64,000 nucleotides of DNA from Mycolicibacterium hippocampi (GCF_010723735.1 NZ_BLLB01000002.1:1116001-1180000), one strand, 5' to 3'. Positions 43,821 through 53,159 are shown, counted from the first letter of the stretch. Numbers and translations: made by a program. The notes: generated by a model not told the origin, from the letters alone.

Positions 43821-46379
43821 ATGGCGCCAACATCGCACGTCGTGGTCGTGGGTCACGGCATGGTCGGTCACCGGTTCGTCGAGGCTCTGCGTTCCCGCGA
43901 CACCGCCGGACAGTGGCGGGTGACCGTGCTCGCGGAGGAACTCGACGCCGCCTATGACCGCGTCGGCCTCACCGGCTACACCGACCACTGGGACCGGGCG
44001 CTGCTGGCTCTGCCCGGCAACGACTATCTCGGCGACGCGCTCGTCGACGTCCGGCTCGGCAGCCGGGTCATGGAGGTCGACCCGGCGATCAAGTCGGTGA
44101 GGACGGCCGACGGCGCGTGGATCGACTACGACGCACTGGTGTTGGCGACGGGGTCGTATGCGTTCGTGCCGCCCGTTCCGGGTCGCGACCTGCCCGCGTG
44201 CCACGTCTATCGCACCCTCGACGACCTCGACGCGATCCGTGCCGACGCGCAGCGTGCCCGCGACGCGGGCCCGGACGCGGTGGGTGTGGTGATCGGCGGC
44301 GGCTTGCTGGGGCTGGAGGCCGCCAACGCGCTGCGCACCTTCGGCCTGCGGCCACACGTCGTCGAGATGGCGCCGCGCCTGATGGCCCAGCAGCTCGACG
44401 AAGCTGGTGGCGCCCTACTGGGCAGGATGGTCACCGAGTTGGGCATCAACGTGCACACAGGCGTCGGCACCGAGTCGATCAAGCCGGCGCAACGTAATAG
44501 ACCGCTGCGGCGGTCCGCGCACGACGATTCGATGCGGGTGACGCTCAGCGACGGCACCTTCGTCGACGCCGGCCTGGTGGTCTTCGCGGCGGGCGTGCGC
44601 CCACGCGACGAGCTGGCGCGCGACGCCGGTCTGCGGATCGCCGAGCGCGGCGGCGTGCTCACCGACCTGTCTTGTGCCACTAGCAATCCCAACATCTTCG
44701 CGATCGGTGAGGTGGCCGCCATCGAAGGCCGGTGCTACGGACTCGTCGGGCCGGGATACACCAGCGCGGAAGTCGTGGCCGACCGGCTGCTGGGCGGGGT
44801 GGCCGAATTCCCGGAAGCCGACATGTCGACCAAGCTCAAGCTGCTCGGTGTCGACGTCGCGAGCTTCGGCGACGCGATGGGCGTCACGCCCGACTGCCTG
44901 GAGGTGGCGGTCAACGACGCGATCAACCAGACCTACGCCAAGCTGGTGCTCTCCGACGACGCCAAGACCCTGCTCGGCGGCATCCTGGTCGGCGACGCCT
45001 CGTCGTACGGGATCCTGCGACCGATGGTCGGCGAGCCCCTGCCGGGGGATCCGCTGGCGCTGATCGCCCCCGCCGGAACCGACGGCGGTGCCGGCGGTTC
45101 GCTGGGCGTCGGGTCGCTGCCGGCCGGAGCACAGATCTGCTCGTGCAACAACGTCACCAAGGGAGACATCACCGACGCCATCGGCTCGGGCTGCTGCGAC
45201 GTCGCCGAGCTGAAGAAGTGCACGCTGGCCGGCACGTCGTGCGGCTCGTGTGTGCCGCTGCTCAAACAGCTCCTGGAAGCCGAAGGCGTCGAACAGTCCA
45301 AGGCGCTGTGTGAACACTTCGGCCAGTCGCGCGCCGAACTGTTCGAGATCGTCACCGCCACCGGCATCCGGACGTTCACCGGGTTGATCGAGCGGTTCGG
45401 CACCGGAAGGGGTTGCGACATCTGCAAACCCGTGGTGGCGTCGATTCTCGCGTCGACCAGCTCCGAGCACATCCTCGACGGTGAGCAGGCGTCGCTGCAG
45501 GACTCCAACGATCATTTCCTGGCCAACATCCAGCGCAACGGCAGCTATTCGATCGTGCCCCGGGTGCCCGGCGGTGACATCACCCCCGAGCACCTGATCC
45601 TGATCGGCGAGATCGCCCGGGACTTCGGCCTGTACACCAAGATCACCGGCGGGCAGCGCATCGACATGTTCGGTGCCCGGGTCGACCAGCTGCCCGACAT
45701 CTGGCGTCGTCTGGTCGACGGCGGAATGGAGTCCGGCCACGCCTACGGCAAGGCGCTGCGGACCGTGAAGAGCTGCGTGGGCAGCGACTGGTGCCGCTAC
45801 GGCCAACAGGATTCGGTGCAGATGGCGATCAACCTGGAGTTGCGCTACCGCGGCCTGCGTGCCCCGCACAAGATCAAGATGGGCGTGTCCGGCTGTGCCC
45901 GCGAATGCGCGGAGGCCCGAGGTAAGGACGTCGGAGTCATCGCCACCGAAAACGGGTGGAACCTCTATGTCGGTGGCAACGGCGGAGCGACGCCGCGGCA
46001 CGCCGAACTGTTGGCCGGTGACCTCGACGACGACACCCTGGTGCGCTACGTCGACCGGTTCCTGATGTTCTACATCCGCACCGCCGACCGGCTTCAACGC
46101 ACCGCGCCCTGGGTGGAGCAGGTGGGGCTGGACCATCTGCGCGAGGTGGTGTGTGAGGACTCGCTGGGCCTGGCCGCCGAGTTCGAGGCCGCGATCACCC
46201 GGCACGTCGAGAACTACGCGTGCGAATGGAAGGGCGTGCTCGAGGATCCCGACAAGCTGTCGCGGTTCGTGTCGTTCGTCAACGCCCCGGATATCCCCGA
46301 TCCCACGGTCGAGTTCACCGAACGCTCCGGGCGCAAGGTGCCGATCGGCATGCCGAAGGTGGGAGGCAGCCCGCGATGA
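43821..46379 (+). CDS. nirB: Assimilatory nitrite reductase large subunit, NAD(P)H-dependent
   Basis: 852-residue siroheme and [4Fe-4S] flavoprotein that reduces nitrite to ammonium in the cytoplasm. Order: FAD/NAD(P)H pyridine-nucleotide oxidoreductase domains (VVVGHGMVGHRFVEAL; VIGGGLLGLEAANAL), BFD-like [2Fe-2S] modules (CSCNNVTKGDI, CTLAGTSCGSC; CDICKP), then the sulfite/nitrite reductase domain with siroheme-cluster Cys in SCVGSDWC (near 652 and 658) and GVSGCAREC (near 692 and 696). The ATG at 43821 fits the length of NirB in M. tuberculosis (853); an in-frame ATG at 43764 is the alternative and no strong ribosome site decides. nirD overlaps its stop. Confidence 0.92.
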   Translation: MAPTSHVVVVGHGMVGHRFVEALRSRDTAGQWRVTVLAEELDAAYDRVGLTGYTDHWDRALLALPGNDYLGDALVDVRLGSRVMEVDPAIKSVRTADGAWIDYDALVLATGSYAFVPPVPGRDLPACHVYRTLDDLDAIRADAQRARDAGPDAVGVVIGGGLLGLEAANALRTFGLRPHVVEMAPRLMAQQLDEAGGALLGRMVTELGINVHTGVGTESIKPAQRNRPLRRSAHDDSMRVTLSDGTFVDAGLVVFAAGVRPRDELARDAGLRIAERGGVLTDLSCATSNPNIFAIGEVAAIEGRCYGLVGPGYTSAEVVADRLLGGVAEFPEADMSTKLKLLGVDVASFGDAMGVTPDCLEVAVNDAINQTYAKLVLSDDAKTLLGGILVGDASSYGILRPMVGEPLPGDPLALIAPAGTDGGAGGSLGVGSLPAGAQICSCNNVTKGDITDAIGSGCCDVAELKKCTLAGTSCGSCVPLLKQLLEAEGVEQSKALCEHFGQSRAELFEIVTATGIRTFTGLIERFGTGRGCDICKPVVASILASTSSEHILDGEQASLQDSNDHFLANIQRNGSYSIVPRVPGGDITPEHLILIGEIARDFGLYTKITGGQRIDMFGARVDQLPDIWRRLVDGGMESGHAYGKALRTVKSCVGSDWCRYGQQDSVQMAINLELRYRGLRAPHKIKMGVSGCARECAEARGKDVGVIATENGWNLYVGGNGGATPRHAELLAGDLDDDTLVRYVDRFLMFYIRTADRLQRTAPWVEQVGLDHLREVVCEDSLGLAAEFEAAITRHVENYACEWKGVLEDPDKLSRFVSFVNAPDIPDPTVEFTERSGRKVPIGMPKVGGSPR

Positions 46380-46723
46380 CGCTGCTCGACGACATCCAGG
46401 TGTGGACCACGGCGTGTGCCTACGAGTTCCTGCAGCCGTGCCGCGGGGTCGGAGTGCTGCTGCCCGGTGGTGCGCAGGCAGCGCTGTTCCGGCTCGAGGA
46501 CGGCACGCTGCACGCGGTCGGCAACATCGACCCGTTCTCCGGCGCGGCGGTGATGTCGCGGGGCATCGTCGGCGACCGGGGCGGCCGCGCCACCGTGCAG
46601 TCCCCGCTGAAGAAGCAGGCCTTCGCGCTCGACGACGGCAGCTGTCTCGACGATCCGGACGTCTCGCTGCCGGTCTACGCGACACGGATCACCACAGACG
46701 GCGACGTCCAAGTCGGCTCCTGA
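46376..46723 (+). CDS. nirD: Nitrite reductase small subunit
   Basis: 115-residue NirD of the Rieske-like fold without cluster ligands: the ISP fold is kept (VWTTACAYEFLQPCRGVGVLL, GGRATVQSPLKKQAFALDDG) but the C-x-H...C-x2-H pairs are absent, which is normal for NirD. It starts with ATG at 46376 overlapping the nirB stop as ATGA, behind a GGGAGG site. It works with NirB in nitrite assimilation. A 17-pair hairpin follows its stop by 7 bases. Confidence 0.9.
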   Translation: MTLLDDIQVWTTACAYEFLQPCRGVGVLLPGGAQAALFRLEDGTLHAVGNIDPFSGAAVMSRGIVGDRGGRATVQSPLKKQAFALDDGSCLDDPDVSLPVYATRITTDGDVQVGS

Positions 46724-46730
46724 CTCGCCG

Positions 46731-46788
46731 CGAAATATCATTCCGGGCTGTGCTGAGGGCCTCGACCACGACCCGGAATGATATTTCG
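46731..46788. repeat. Hairpin repeat with 17-base arms after nirD
   Basis: CGAAATATCATTCCGGG (46731-46747) and its exact complement (46772-46788) flank a 24-base loop. It lies 7 bases after the nirD stop and probably works as a terminator. The AT-rich arm core differs from the flanking GC-rich DNA, which suggests an inserted REP- or MITE-like element. It has the same design as the hairpins at 8354-8413 and 47218-47280. Confidence 0.8.
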
Positions 46789-46799
46789 TCGTGACCAAA

Positions 46800-46818
46800 G
46801 TAGGGACTTTCGGCCCAC
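46800..46818 (+). promoter_or_regulatory. DosR-box-like site upstream of the ferredoxin gene
   Basis: GTAGGGACTTTCGGCCCAC resembles the DosR consensus TTSGGGACTWWAGTCCCSAA: the left half GGGACT is exact and the right half CGGCCC matches 4 of 6. Its centre is 44 bases before the ATG. M. tuberculosis fdxA belongs to the DosR dormancy regulon, which makes the match meaningful. Confidence 0.5.
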
Positions 46819-46852
46819 GATTTCGCCGGCCACGCGCCATACCGTCGTAGCC

Positions 46853-47206
46853 ATGACCTACGTGATCGGCAGTGCGTGCGTCGACGTCGTCGACAAGTCC
46901 TGCATGCTGGAGTGCCCGGCGGACTGCATCTACGAGGGCGACCGGGCGATGTACATCAACCCCAACGAGTGCGTGGACTGCGGCGCGTGCCGCATCGCGT
47001 GCCGGATGGACGCCATCTACTACGAGACGGACCTGCCCGACGAGGAAGCGCTGTTCCTCGAGGACAACGCCGCGTTCTTCACGCTGACGCTGCCCGGCCG
47101 CGACGCACCTCTCGGGGACCCGGGCGGCGCGCTGAAGCTGGGGCGCGTCGGCGCCGACACCCCGCTGGTGGCCGGCCTGCCGCCGTCAACCAAGCCACAC
47201 CCCTAG
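46853..47206 (+). CDS. fdxA: FdxA-like 7Fe ferredoxin
   Basis: 117-residue ferredoxin with one [3Fe-4S] and one [4Fe-4S] cluster. MTYVIGSACVDVVDKSCMLECPADCIYEG carries the first set when read in parts (C-x7-C-x3-CP), and CVDCGACRIAC the second. The C-terminal extension LEDNAAFFTLTLPGRDAPLGDPGG is that of FdxA. The ATG at 46853 fits the family start. It lies between nirD and the siroheme-related genes; it may donate electrons under low oxygen or nitrosative stress. A DosR-like site is upstream. Confidence 0.9.
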   Translation: MTYVIGSACVDVVDKSCMLECPADCIYEGDRAMYINPNECVDCGACRIACRMDAIYYETDLPDEEALFLEDNAAFFTLTLPGRDAPLGDPGGALKLGRVGADTPLVAGLPPSTKPHP

Positions 47207-47213
47207 CGCCCAT

Positions 47214-47954
47214 CTATCGCCGGAACGGTATTCCAGCAGCCAAACTTCGAGTGACGCTGTGCTGGAATACAGTTCCGGCGGAGTGGGCTACCCCGGCGCG
47301 CAGGAAGCGGCTGGCGATCAGCCGCGCCACCCCGGGATGGGTGCCCAGCGGCTCGGTCACCACGTCGGCACCACTGTCGCGCAACCGATCCTGGAACAGA
47401 CCGTCGGAGAGCAAATAGGACGCGACGACCACCCGCCTGCCCGGTGAGCGCATCGCCGCGACCGCGTCGGCCACCCTGGGTTCACCGGTAGCGGCGAACG
47501 CCAGCTCGACACGTGAGCCGACCATCGCCGACAGCCAGGTCGCGGTGGTGTGCAGATCCGTCATGGCCGCCGGATCCGAGGTGCCTGCCGCCGCAAGGAT
47601 CACCGAATCATCAGGCCGCCAACCGGATTCGATGAGCCTGTCGACGAGCACCCGAACCAGCGCCGGGTCGGGGCCCAGTGCCCGGGTGACGGTCACGTCT
47701 TTGTGTCCGCTGGCCTCCACATGAGTGGGGATGTCGGAGGTGACGTGGTAGCCGCGCGCCAGGAAGGCGGGCACCAGCACGGTCGCCCGGTCAGGGGTCG
47801 CGGCCAGGAGTTCGCTCGGCGTCGGTCCGAGCACGTCGACGAATGCGACGTGCACCGGCCGGTCCAGTGCCTGGGAAACCTGCGCCGCCAGATCTCCGAT
47901 CAACGACACACCCTGTTGTTTGCGGGTTCCGTGGGCCACCAGCAGGTAGCTCAT
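47214..47954 (-). CDS. CbiX/SirB-type sirohydrochlorin chelatase-like protein
   Basis: 246-residue protein with two CbiX/SirB-like repeats, corresponding to Rv0259c. Members insert Fe or Co into sirohydrochlorin; in this locus siroheme supply for NirB is the likely purpose. Conserved features: LLVAHGTRKQQGV with the metal-binding His, VPAFLARGYHVTSDIP, and in the second half LAAAGTSDPAA and ASYLLSDGLFQDR. After SRFLRAG, where the homologue ends, the frame continues about 22 residues through a hairpin repeat before stopping. The ATG at 47954 overlaps the stop of the upstream hemD-like gene (ATGA). Confidence 0.87.
   Translation of the reverse strand: MSYLLVAHGTRKQQGVSLIGDLAAQVSQALDRPVHVAFVDVLGPTPSELLAATPDRATVLVPAFLARGYHVTSDIPTHVEASGHKDVTVTRALGPDPALVRVLVDRLIESGWRPDDSVILAAAGTSDPAAMTDLHTTATWLSAMVGSRVELAFAATGEPRVADAVAAMRSPGRRVVVASYLLSDGLFQDRLRDSGADVVTEPLGTHPGVARLIASRFLRAGVAHSAGTVFQHSVTRSLAAGIPFRR
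47218..47280. repeat. Hairpin repeat inside the 3-prime end of cbiX
   Basis: Two 21-base arms (47218-47238 and 47260-47280) pair with one mismatch across a 21-base loop; the core of the left arm is GGAACGGTATTCCAGCA. It lies between convergent fdxA and cbiX and codes for the last ~20 residues of the CbiX-like protein (the stretch ending AAGIPFRR). It may also terminate both genes. Confidence 0.8.
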
Positions 47955-49093
47955 GATGCGTGTGCCTCGTCGATGGTCAGCCGGTAGCCCCGCTTCACGA
48001 CCGTGGACACCATCCTCTTGTCTCCCAACGCGGTTCGCAGCCGCAGCACGGCCGTCTCGACTGCGTGGGTATCGGTGCCGCTGCCGGGAAGGGCACGCAG
48101 CAGGTCCGACCGCGACACCACCGCACCGGGATGGAGTGCCAACGCCCGCACCGTGGCCATCGCGGCCGGCGACAACGCCTTGACCTCGCCGTCGACCAGC
48201 ACACAATTGCCGCGGATCTCGAGCAGATGCCCGGCGGCGTGGACGGTGCGCGCCTGCAGCAGCGGTAGTTCGTCGGTGATGTGGCGGGCCAGAGCGCCCA
48301 ACCGCATCCGCTCCGGCGCCGAGGTCGGCACCCCGAGGCGCACCAGCGGGCGCGCTGTGACCGGACCGACGCACATCGCGTGCACGTTGCTGCGCAGCGC
48401 CGAGAGCACCTCGGCCTCGATACCCATGTCCTTGGCCCGCAGCAGCATCGCCGCCACCGCCGGCGCGGACGTGAAGCTCACCGCGTCGAACTTCTCCTCG
48501 GCGATTCCCGCCACCAGTTGGTCGAACTCGCCGTCGCGGGGCACCGGGTGCCAGCGGTACACCCGGATCGGCACCACTTCGGCTCCGGCCGAGCGTAATT
48601 CGTCGAGGAACTCCGGGAACGGGTCCCAGTCGGCGGTGGCGCCGTGCAACTGCACGGCGATGCGCGCTCCGGAGATGCCGCCCTCGACCAGGTAGTGCAG
48701 CACCTCGCGCGAGGACTCCGAATCCGGCGACCATTCCTCGGGCAGCCCGCCCGCGCGCAACGCACCGGTGGCCTTGGGCCCGCGGGACACCACCCGGGCC
48801 TTGGCCAGCGCCGCGGTCAGATCGGTGGCCAGCCCCCAACCGTCGGCCGCCGCGATCCAGCCCCGGAAACCGATGCCGGTGGTGGCGACGACGATGTCGG
48901 GCGGGTTGTCGATCAAGGACCGGGTGCGCTGACGGAGTTCGTCGTCGTCGGGCAGCGGCACCATCTCGATGGCCGCGGCGCTGGTGACGGTCGCACCGCG
49001 GCGCTTGAGCAGCGCGCTCAGTTCGTCGGCGCGCCGCGCTGACGTCACCGCGACTCGGAATCCGGTGAGCGGCGACCAGTCCGGCTCACTCAT
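47951..49093 (-). CDS. Uroporphyrinogen-III synthase fused to an OmpR-type winged helix
   Basis: 380-residue fusion corresponding to Rv0260c. Residues 1-265 are a HemD-type domain (FRVAVTSARRADELSALL; VSFTSAPAVAAMLLRA). Residues 285-375 form a PhoB/OmpR winged helix with VVSRSDLLRAL and the terminal wing VSTVVKRGYRLTI. The first domain either cyclises hydroxymethylbilane or has been reused as a tetrapyrrole sensor; the second implies DNA binding. Being next to nirBD and cbiX, it may couple siroheme status to nitrite assimilation. The stop overlaps the cbiX start. Confidence 0.87.
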   Translation of the reverse strand: MSEPDWSPLTGFRVAVTSARRADELSALLKRRGATVTSAAAIEMVPLPDDDELRQRTRSLIDNPPDIVVATTGIGFRGWIAAADGWGLATDLTAALAKARVVSRGPKATGALRAGGLPEEWSPDSESSREVLHYLVEGGISGARIAVQLHGATADWDPFPEFLDELRSAGAEVVPIRVYRWHPVPRDGEFDQLVAGIAEEKFDAVSFTSAPAVAAMLLRAKDMGIEAEVLSALRSNVHAMCVGPVTARPLVRLGVPTSAPERMRLGALARHITDELPLLQARTVHAAGHLLEIRGNCVLVDGEVKALSPAAMATVRALALHPGAVVSRSDLLRALPGSGTDTHAVETAVLRLRTALGDKRMVSTVVKRGYRLTIDEAHAS

Positions 49094-49208
49094 GCTCTCT
49101 GTCTATTCAGGTCGTGTTTCGCGGCGATTAAGCAGCCGTTGCGTGAGCGTGTCACCCCCGCTCAGGGAATGAATTTCCGCTCACCGGCGCGGTGTCGCCG
49201 CTGTGAGG

Positions 49209-49790
<582 letters not shown>

Positions 49791-49819
49791 TCACGGCTCC
49801 CCTCAGCGGTCGCGCCGTG

Positions 49820-50725
49820 TCAGCCGCCGGCGCCTTCGAACGGCCTGCGGGGCCGCGACCAGTGCAGCCGCACCGTCTGCCCGGGACGCGCCTGGGCGAC
49901 CTTGTCGATGTCGTCGTCGACGACCACGCCGACGACCGGGTAGCCCCCGGTTACCGGGTGGTCCGGACCGAGGATCACCGGGAAACCGGTCGGCGGGATC
50001 TGGATCGCGCCCCGGGTGGCGCCCTCGCTGGGCAGCTGGGTGTCCGGGTTGCGGTACTCCAACGGCATCCCGATCAGCCGTATCCCGACCCGGTCACTGC
50101 GGTTGGTGACCTGCCAGTTGGTGCGCACCAGGATGTCGGAGTCGACGAACCAGTCGTCCCGAGGACCCGGCACCACCCTGAGTTCGAGGACGTCGTCGAC
50201 GATCGCCGCCACCGGCGCCTGGTCGAGTTCGGGAAAGTCATCGGTGTGCTCACCGATCGGCAGCACGTCTCCCGGCTGCAGTGGTCCCGGCCCGATCGAC
50301 GACATCACGTCGTAGCTTCGTGACCCCAGCACCGGTTCGACGTCGAAGCCGCCACGCACCGCCAGGTACGAGCGCAACCCCGACGGAGGTGGACTCAGCG
50401 AGATCACCTCGCCGTCCTGGGCGTAGTGGATGCTGTTGGTGCCGAACGGAACTCCGTCGACGGCCGGGTCGGTGTCGGCGCCGGTCACCGCGATGGCCAC
50501 GCCGTCCTTGCCGCCACCGCGCACCCGTGCGGTGAACCCGCCCAGCATCACCTCGACGGTCGCCCGGTCGCCCGGGTTGGCGACGAGCCGGTTGGCCAGA
50601 GTGTGCGAGCGTCGGTCGGCCGCGCCGGACCGGGTGACGCCGAGGTGGGACAGACCCGGCCGGCCGAGGTCTTCGACCAGCGCGAGCGGCCCCGTCTTGA
50701 GGATCTCCAGCGATGCTCCGCTCAC
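49820..50725 (-). CDS. pxpC: 5-oxoprolinase subunit PxpC (KipA-like, biotin-dependent carboxyltransferase domain)
   Basis: 301-residue protein of the allophanate hydrolase subunit 2 / KipA family. With PxpB and PxpA it hydrolyses 5-oxoproline to glutamate at the cost of ATP. Signature blocks: [24 protein letters not shown] near the N-terminus, and [34 protein letters not shown] near the C-terminus (shown in part). The start is GTG at 50725, overlapping the pxpB stop (GTGA); an upstream extension of the frame lies inside pxpB. No PxpA (LamB/YcsF) gene is visible in the window. Confidence 0.87.
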   Translation of the reverse strand: MSGASLEILKTGPLALVEDLGRPGLSHLGVTRSGAADRRSHTLANRLVANPGDRATVEVMLGGFTARVRGGGKDGVAIAVTGADTDPAVDGVPFGTNSIHYAQDGEVISLSPPPSGLRSYLAVRGGFDVEPVLGSRSYDVMSSIGPGPLQPGDVLPIGEHTDDFPELDQAPVAAIVDDVLELRVVPGPRDDWFVDSDILVRTNWQVTNRSDRVGIRLIGMPLEYRNPDTQLPSEGATRGAIQIPPTGFPVILGPDHPVTGGYPVVGVVVDDDIDKVAQARPGQTVRLHWSRPRRPFEGAGG

Positions 50726-51390
50726 GACGCCACCTCCCGGAACTGCACCCACATGCCGGGCGTCAGCAGCGCCGGGTGGTCCCGCGCGACATCCCACAGC
50801 GCCGCGGAGGTGCGCCCGATCAGCTGCCAGCCGCCGGGCGACTCTCGGGGATAGATCCCGCTGAACTCACCGGCCAGCCCGACGGAGCCGACGGGCACCT
50901 TGATGCGCGGGTCGGCCCTCCTGGGCACCGCAAGCCGCTCGTCACCGCCGACCAGGTAACCGAAACCCGGTGCAAATCCGCAGAATCCGACGCGCCAGGG
51001 CTGCCCGGTATGTGCCGCGACGACCTCGCGCACCGACAGTCCGGTCAGCCGGGCCACTTCGTCGAGGTCCTCGCCGTCGTAGGTGACGTCGATGACCACG
51101 TCGACCGATGCCGGCGTCTCGGCCAGCGCGCTCGTGTCCGGCTGCACCTGGTTCAGCCGCTGCCGGGTGGGTGCCTGGTACCGGTGTCCGTCGAGCTTCA
51201 CCAGAATGGTCCTGGCCGCGGGCACGATGTCCACCACGCCCGGCAGGCCGGCGGAACGCAGCGCGTCGGTCCACGCCAGAACCTCGGCGGTGCCGTCGAA
51301 CTCGAGAAGCAGCGCGCGGTCGCCATAGTCCAGAATGCTGCTCGCGCGACCGGCGCGAAGCCCGGCCGTCGCATCCACTGTCACGCTCAT
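50722..51390 (-). CDS. pxpB: 5-oxoprolinase subunit PxpB (KipI-like)
   Basis: 222-residue allophanate hydrolase subunit 1 / KipI-type protein. It begins with [16 protein letters not shown], and the characteristic block [45 protein letters not shown] (seen in pieces) supplies the family signature. It partners PxpC encoded next to it. The ATG at 51390 is only 5 bases from an 8-base-arm palindrome, so the transcript is probably short-leadered or leaderless and directly repressible. Confidence 0.87.
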   Translation of the reverse strand: MSVTVDATAGLRAGRASSILDYGDRALLLEFDGTAEVLAWTDALRSAGLPGVVDIVPAARTILVKLDGHRYQAPTRQRLNQVQPDTSALAETPASVDVVIDVTYDGEDLDEVARLTGLSVREVVAAHTGQPWRVGFCGFAPGFGYLVGGDERLAVPRRADPRIKVPVGSVGLAGEFSGIYPRESPGGWQLIGRTSAALWDVARDHPALLTPGMWVQFREVAS

Positions 51391-51395
51391 GTCCC

Positions 51396-51417
51396 AAAGC
51401 TACCGGGCAGTAGCTTT
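51396..51417. promoter_or_regulatory. Palindrome just upstream of pxpB
   Basis: AAAGCTAC-CGGGCA-GTAGCTTT, a perfect dyad six bases before the pxpB ATG. It overlaps the expected promoter -10 or leader. It could be an operator for pxpBC, or the terminator of the upstream transporter gene, whose stop is 59 bases away. Confidence 0.5.
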
Positions 51418-51475
51418 GAAAGCTCGTACTCTTCTGAAGCTCTTTGGGCCTTGCCAGAGGTGCCTTAAAGTCGGC

Positions 51476-52165
51476 TCAAACTGCGGGCCGATAAGTCGGT
51501 TCGCGGCGCTTGATGTAGGAGATCACCCGGTAGGTGATCGGTAGCACGAGGATCTCGATGGCGGTCTTGTACAGCCAGCCCTGCGCGGTGTAGGTGGCGA
51601 AGTCGCCGAAGCTGGTGATGCCGATGACGCTGGCCGCGATCGCGCAGAACACCACGGTGTCGCCGAGTTGGCCGACGAACGTCGACCCGATCAGCCGCGC
51701 CCACAGGTGCTTCTCCTTGGTGCGCTCTTTGATCCGCACCACGACCCAGGCGTTGAGGGTCTGGCCGACGATGAAACCCGCCAGGCCCGCCACGATCAGT
51801 CCGGTGTAGGCCCCCGCGATGTTCTCGAAGTGCTCCTGGTTCTCGTAGAAGTCCGCCGCCGGCAGATAGACGGTCACCCAGAAGGCCGCGGCGGCGAGCG
51901 CGTTCATCGCGAACCCGGTCAGGATGGCCCGGCGGGCGGCCCGGAAGCCGTACACCTCGGACAGCACGTCGCCGATCACGTAGGTCAGCGGGAAGACGAT
52001 GAACCCGCCATCGGTGATGATCGGGCCGAACTCCACGCCCTTGGTCGCCGTGATGTTGGAGATGATGACCAGCGCGGTGAACACCGCGACCAGGACCGGG
52101 TAGTAGGCCGAGCCCACTTTCGCGAACGCGGCGTGGGTGTCCTGGTCGGTGGTCTGGCTGGTCAC
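51476..52165 (-). CDS. Queuosine precursor transporter (YhhQ/VUT family)
   Basis: 229-residue membrane protein with about six helices, of the VUT/YhhQ family that imports queuine precursors such as preQ0 or preQ1. Characteristic are FTALVIISNITATKGVEFG, the segment FIVFPLTYVIGDVLSEVYGFRAARRAI and GQLGDTVVFCAIA. The mycobacterial substrate is not established. The start is GTG at 52165. It lies 12 bases after the iron-siderophore binding protein gene, so it belongs to that operon. Confidence 0.82.
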   Translation of the reverse strand: MTSQTTDQDTHAAFAKVGSAYYPVLVAVFTALVIISNITATKGVEFGPIITDGGFIVFPLTYVIGDVLSEVYGFRAARRAILTGFAMNALAAAAFWVTVYLPAADFYENQEHFENIAGAYTGLIVAGLAGFIVGQTLNAWVVVRIKERTKEKHLWARLIGSTFVGQLGDTVVFCAIAASVIGITSFGDFATYTAQGWLYKTAIEILVLPITYRVISYIKRREPTYRPAV

Positions 52166-52177
52166 CGGGCTATTAGA

Positions 52178-53149
52178 TCAGCCCAGGGCGGCGGCGATCA
52201 TCGGCGGCAACTTCTCGGCGACGACCGGGTAGGACAGTGTCGAGGCGTAGGCGATGGCTCCGGCGAGCTCCTTGCCGGTGAAGACGTTGCGCTGTTCGGC
52301 CGTCGCGGACAGACCGGCGATCGTCGGGTCGGCCAGCAGCGCCGCCTGTTCCTCGTCGCTCTCGGTGGTCCAGATGAGGACGTCGGCGGAATCGAGGACC
52401 GTGGCCATGGTGTCGCGCGGCAGCAGCGGTCCGTCGGTGTCCAGGACGGTCAGCCCCATCTGGGCCAGGAACTCGCGACGCCAGTCCGGCCCCTGGACCT
52501 GCACACTGTCGCGGTGCAGCGTGCCGCCGAGAAGCAGCACGGTCTTGTCGGCGAACTGCGGGTGGGCGTCCTTGACCGCGGCGAACTGCGCATCGACGTC
52601 GGCGATCAGCTCCGTCATGTCGTCGTGGCGGAAGACCGCCTGGCCGATCGCGCCGGCCTGGTCTCGCCACGGTTCGAAGAACGCGTCGCGTCCCGACTGC
52701 GGGATCGTCGGCGCGATCGCCGACAGCCGGGCGTAGGTGTCTGCGTCGAGTCCGGCGTCGGTCGCCACGATCAGATCGGGCCGCAGGCCGGCGATCTGCT
52801 CGACCGGCACACCGTCGGACAGGTACAGCACCACCGGCTGCGCGTCGCCCAGCCGCGGCAGCGCCCACGGCCAGAGCCCGAACGGTTCGCCGCCGAACCA
52901 GTCGGTGACCGCGATCGGAACGACGCCGAGGGCGAGCAGGTCGTCGGCGTCGGTCAACCCGGCGCTGACCACCCGGGTCGGAGGTGCGGGGACGCGCGTC
53001 TCGCCGAACGCGTGCGCGACGGTCACCGAGCCGTCGTCGGCGACGGTGCCTGGCTCATCTGATCCGCAGCCGGCCACCAACGCCGCGGCTCCGGCCGACA
53101 TCGTCAGGAAACTGCGCCGGGACCACCTGGTGGGCACCCGCGTAGCCAA
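52178..53149 (-). CDS. Iron-siderophore ABC transporter substrate-binding lipoprotein
   Basis: 323-residue periplasmic-binding protein of the FecB/FepB class (class III fold), corresponding to Rv0265c. The N-terminus has a Tat motif SRRSFLT followed by a lipobox LVAGC, so it is exported folded and lipid-anchored. The core has AHAFGETRVPAPPTRVV, LRPDLIVATDAGL and the C-terminal LSYPVVAEKLPPMI. The likely start is TTG at 53149 with a GGCGGAG site; GTG at 53137 is an alternative, and the longer Arg-rich upstream reading overlaps the neighbouring gene. No permease or ATPase genes are adjacent. Confidence 0.85.
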   Translation of the reverse strand: MATRVPTRWSRRSFLTMSAGAAALVAGCGSDEPGTVADDGSVTVAHAFGETRVPAPPTRVVSAGLTDADDLLALGVVPIAVTDWFGGEPFGLWPWALPRLGDAQPVVLYLSDGVPVEQIAGLRPDLIVATDAGLDADTYARLSAIAPTIPQSGRDAFFEPWRDQAGAIGQAVFRHDDMTELIADVDAQFAAVKDAHPQFADKTVLLLGGTLHRDSVQVQGPDWRREFLAQMGLTVLDTDGPLLPRDTMATVLDSADVLIWTTESDEEQAALLADPTIAGLSATAEQRNVFTGKELAGAIAYASTLSYPVVAEKLPPMIAAALG

Positions 53150-53159
53150 CCGACTCCGC

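Noticed and set aside
47954..48839. Upstream extension of the cbiX frame
   Set aside because: Lies inside the hemD-like gene in another frame, and the conserved CbiX N-terminus starts at 47954.
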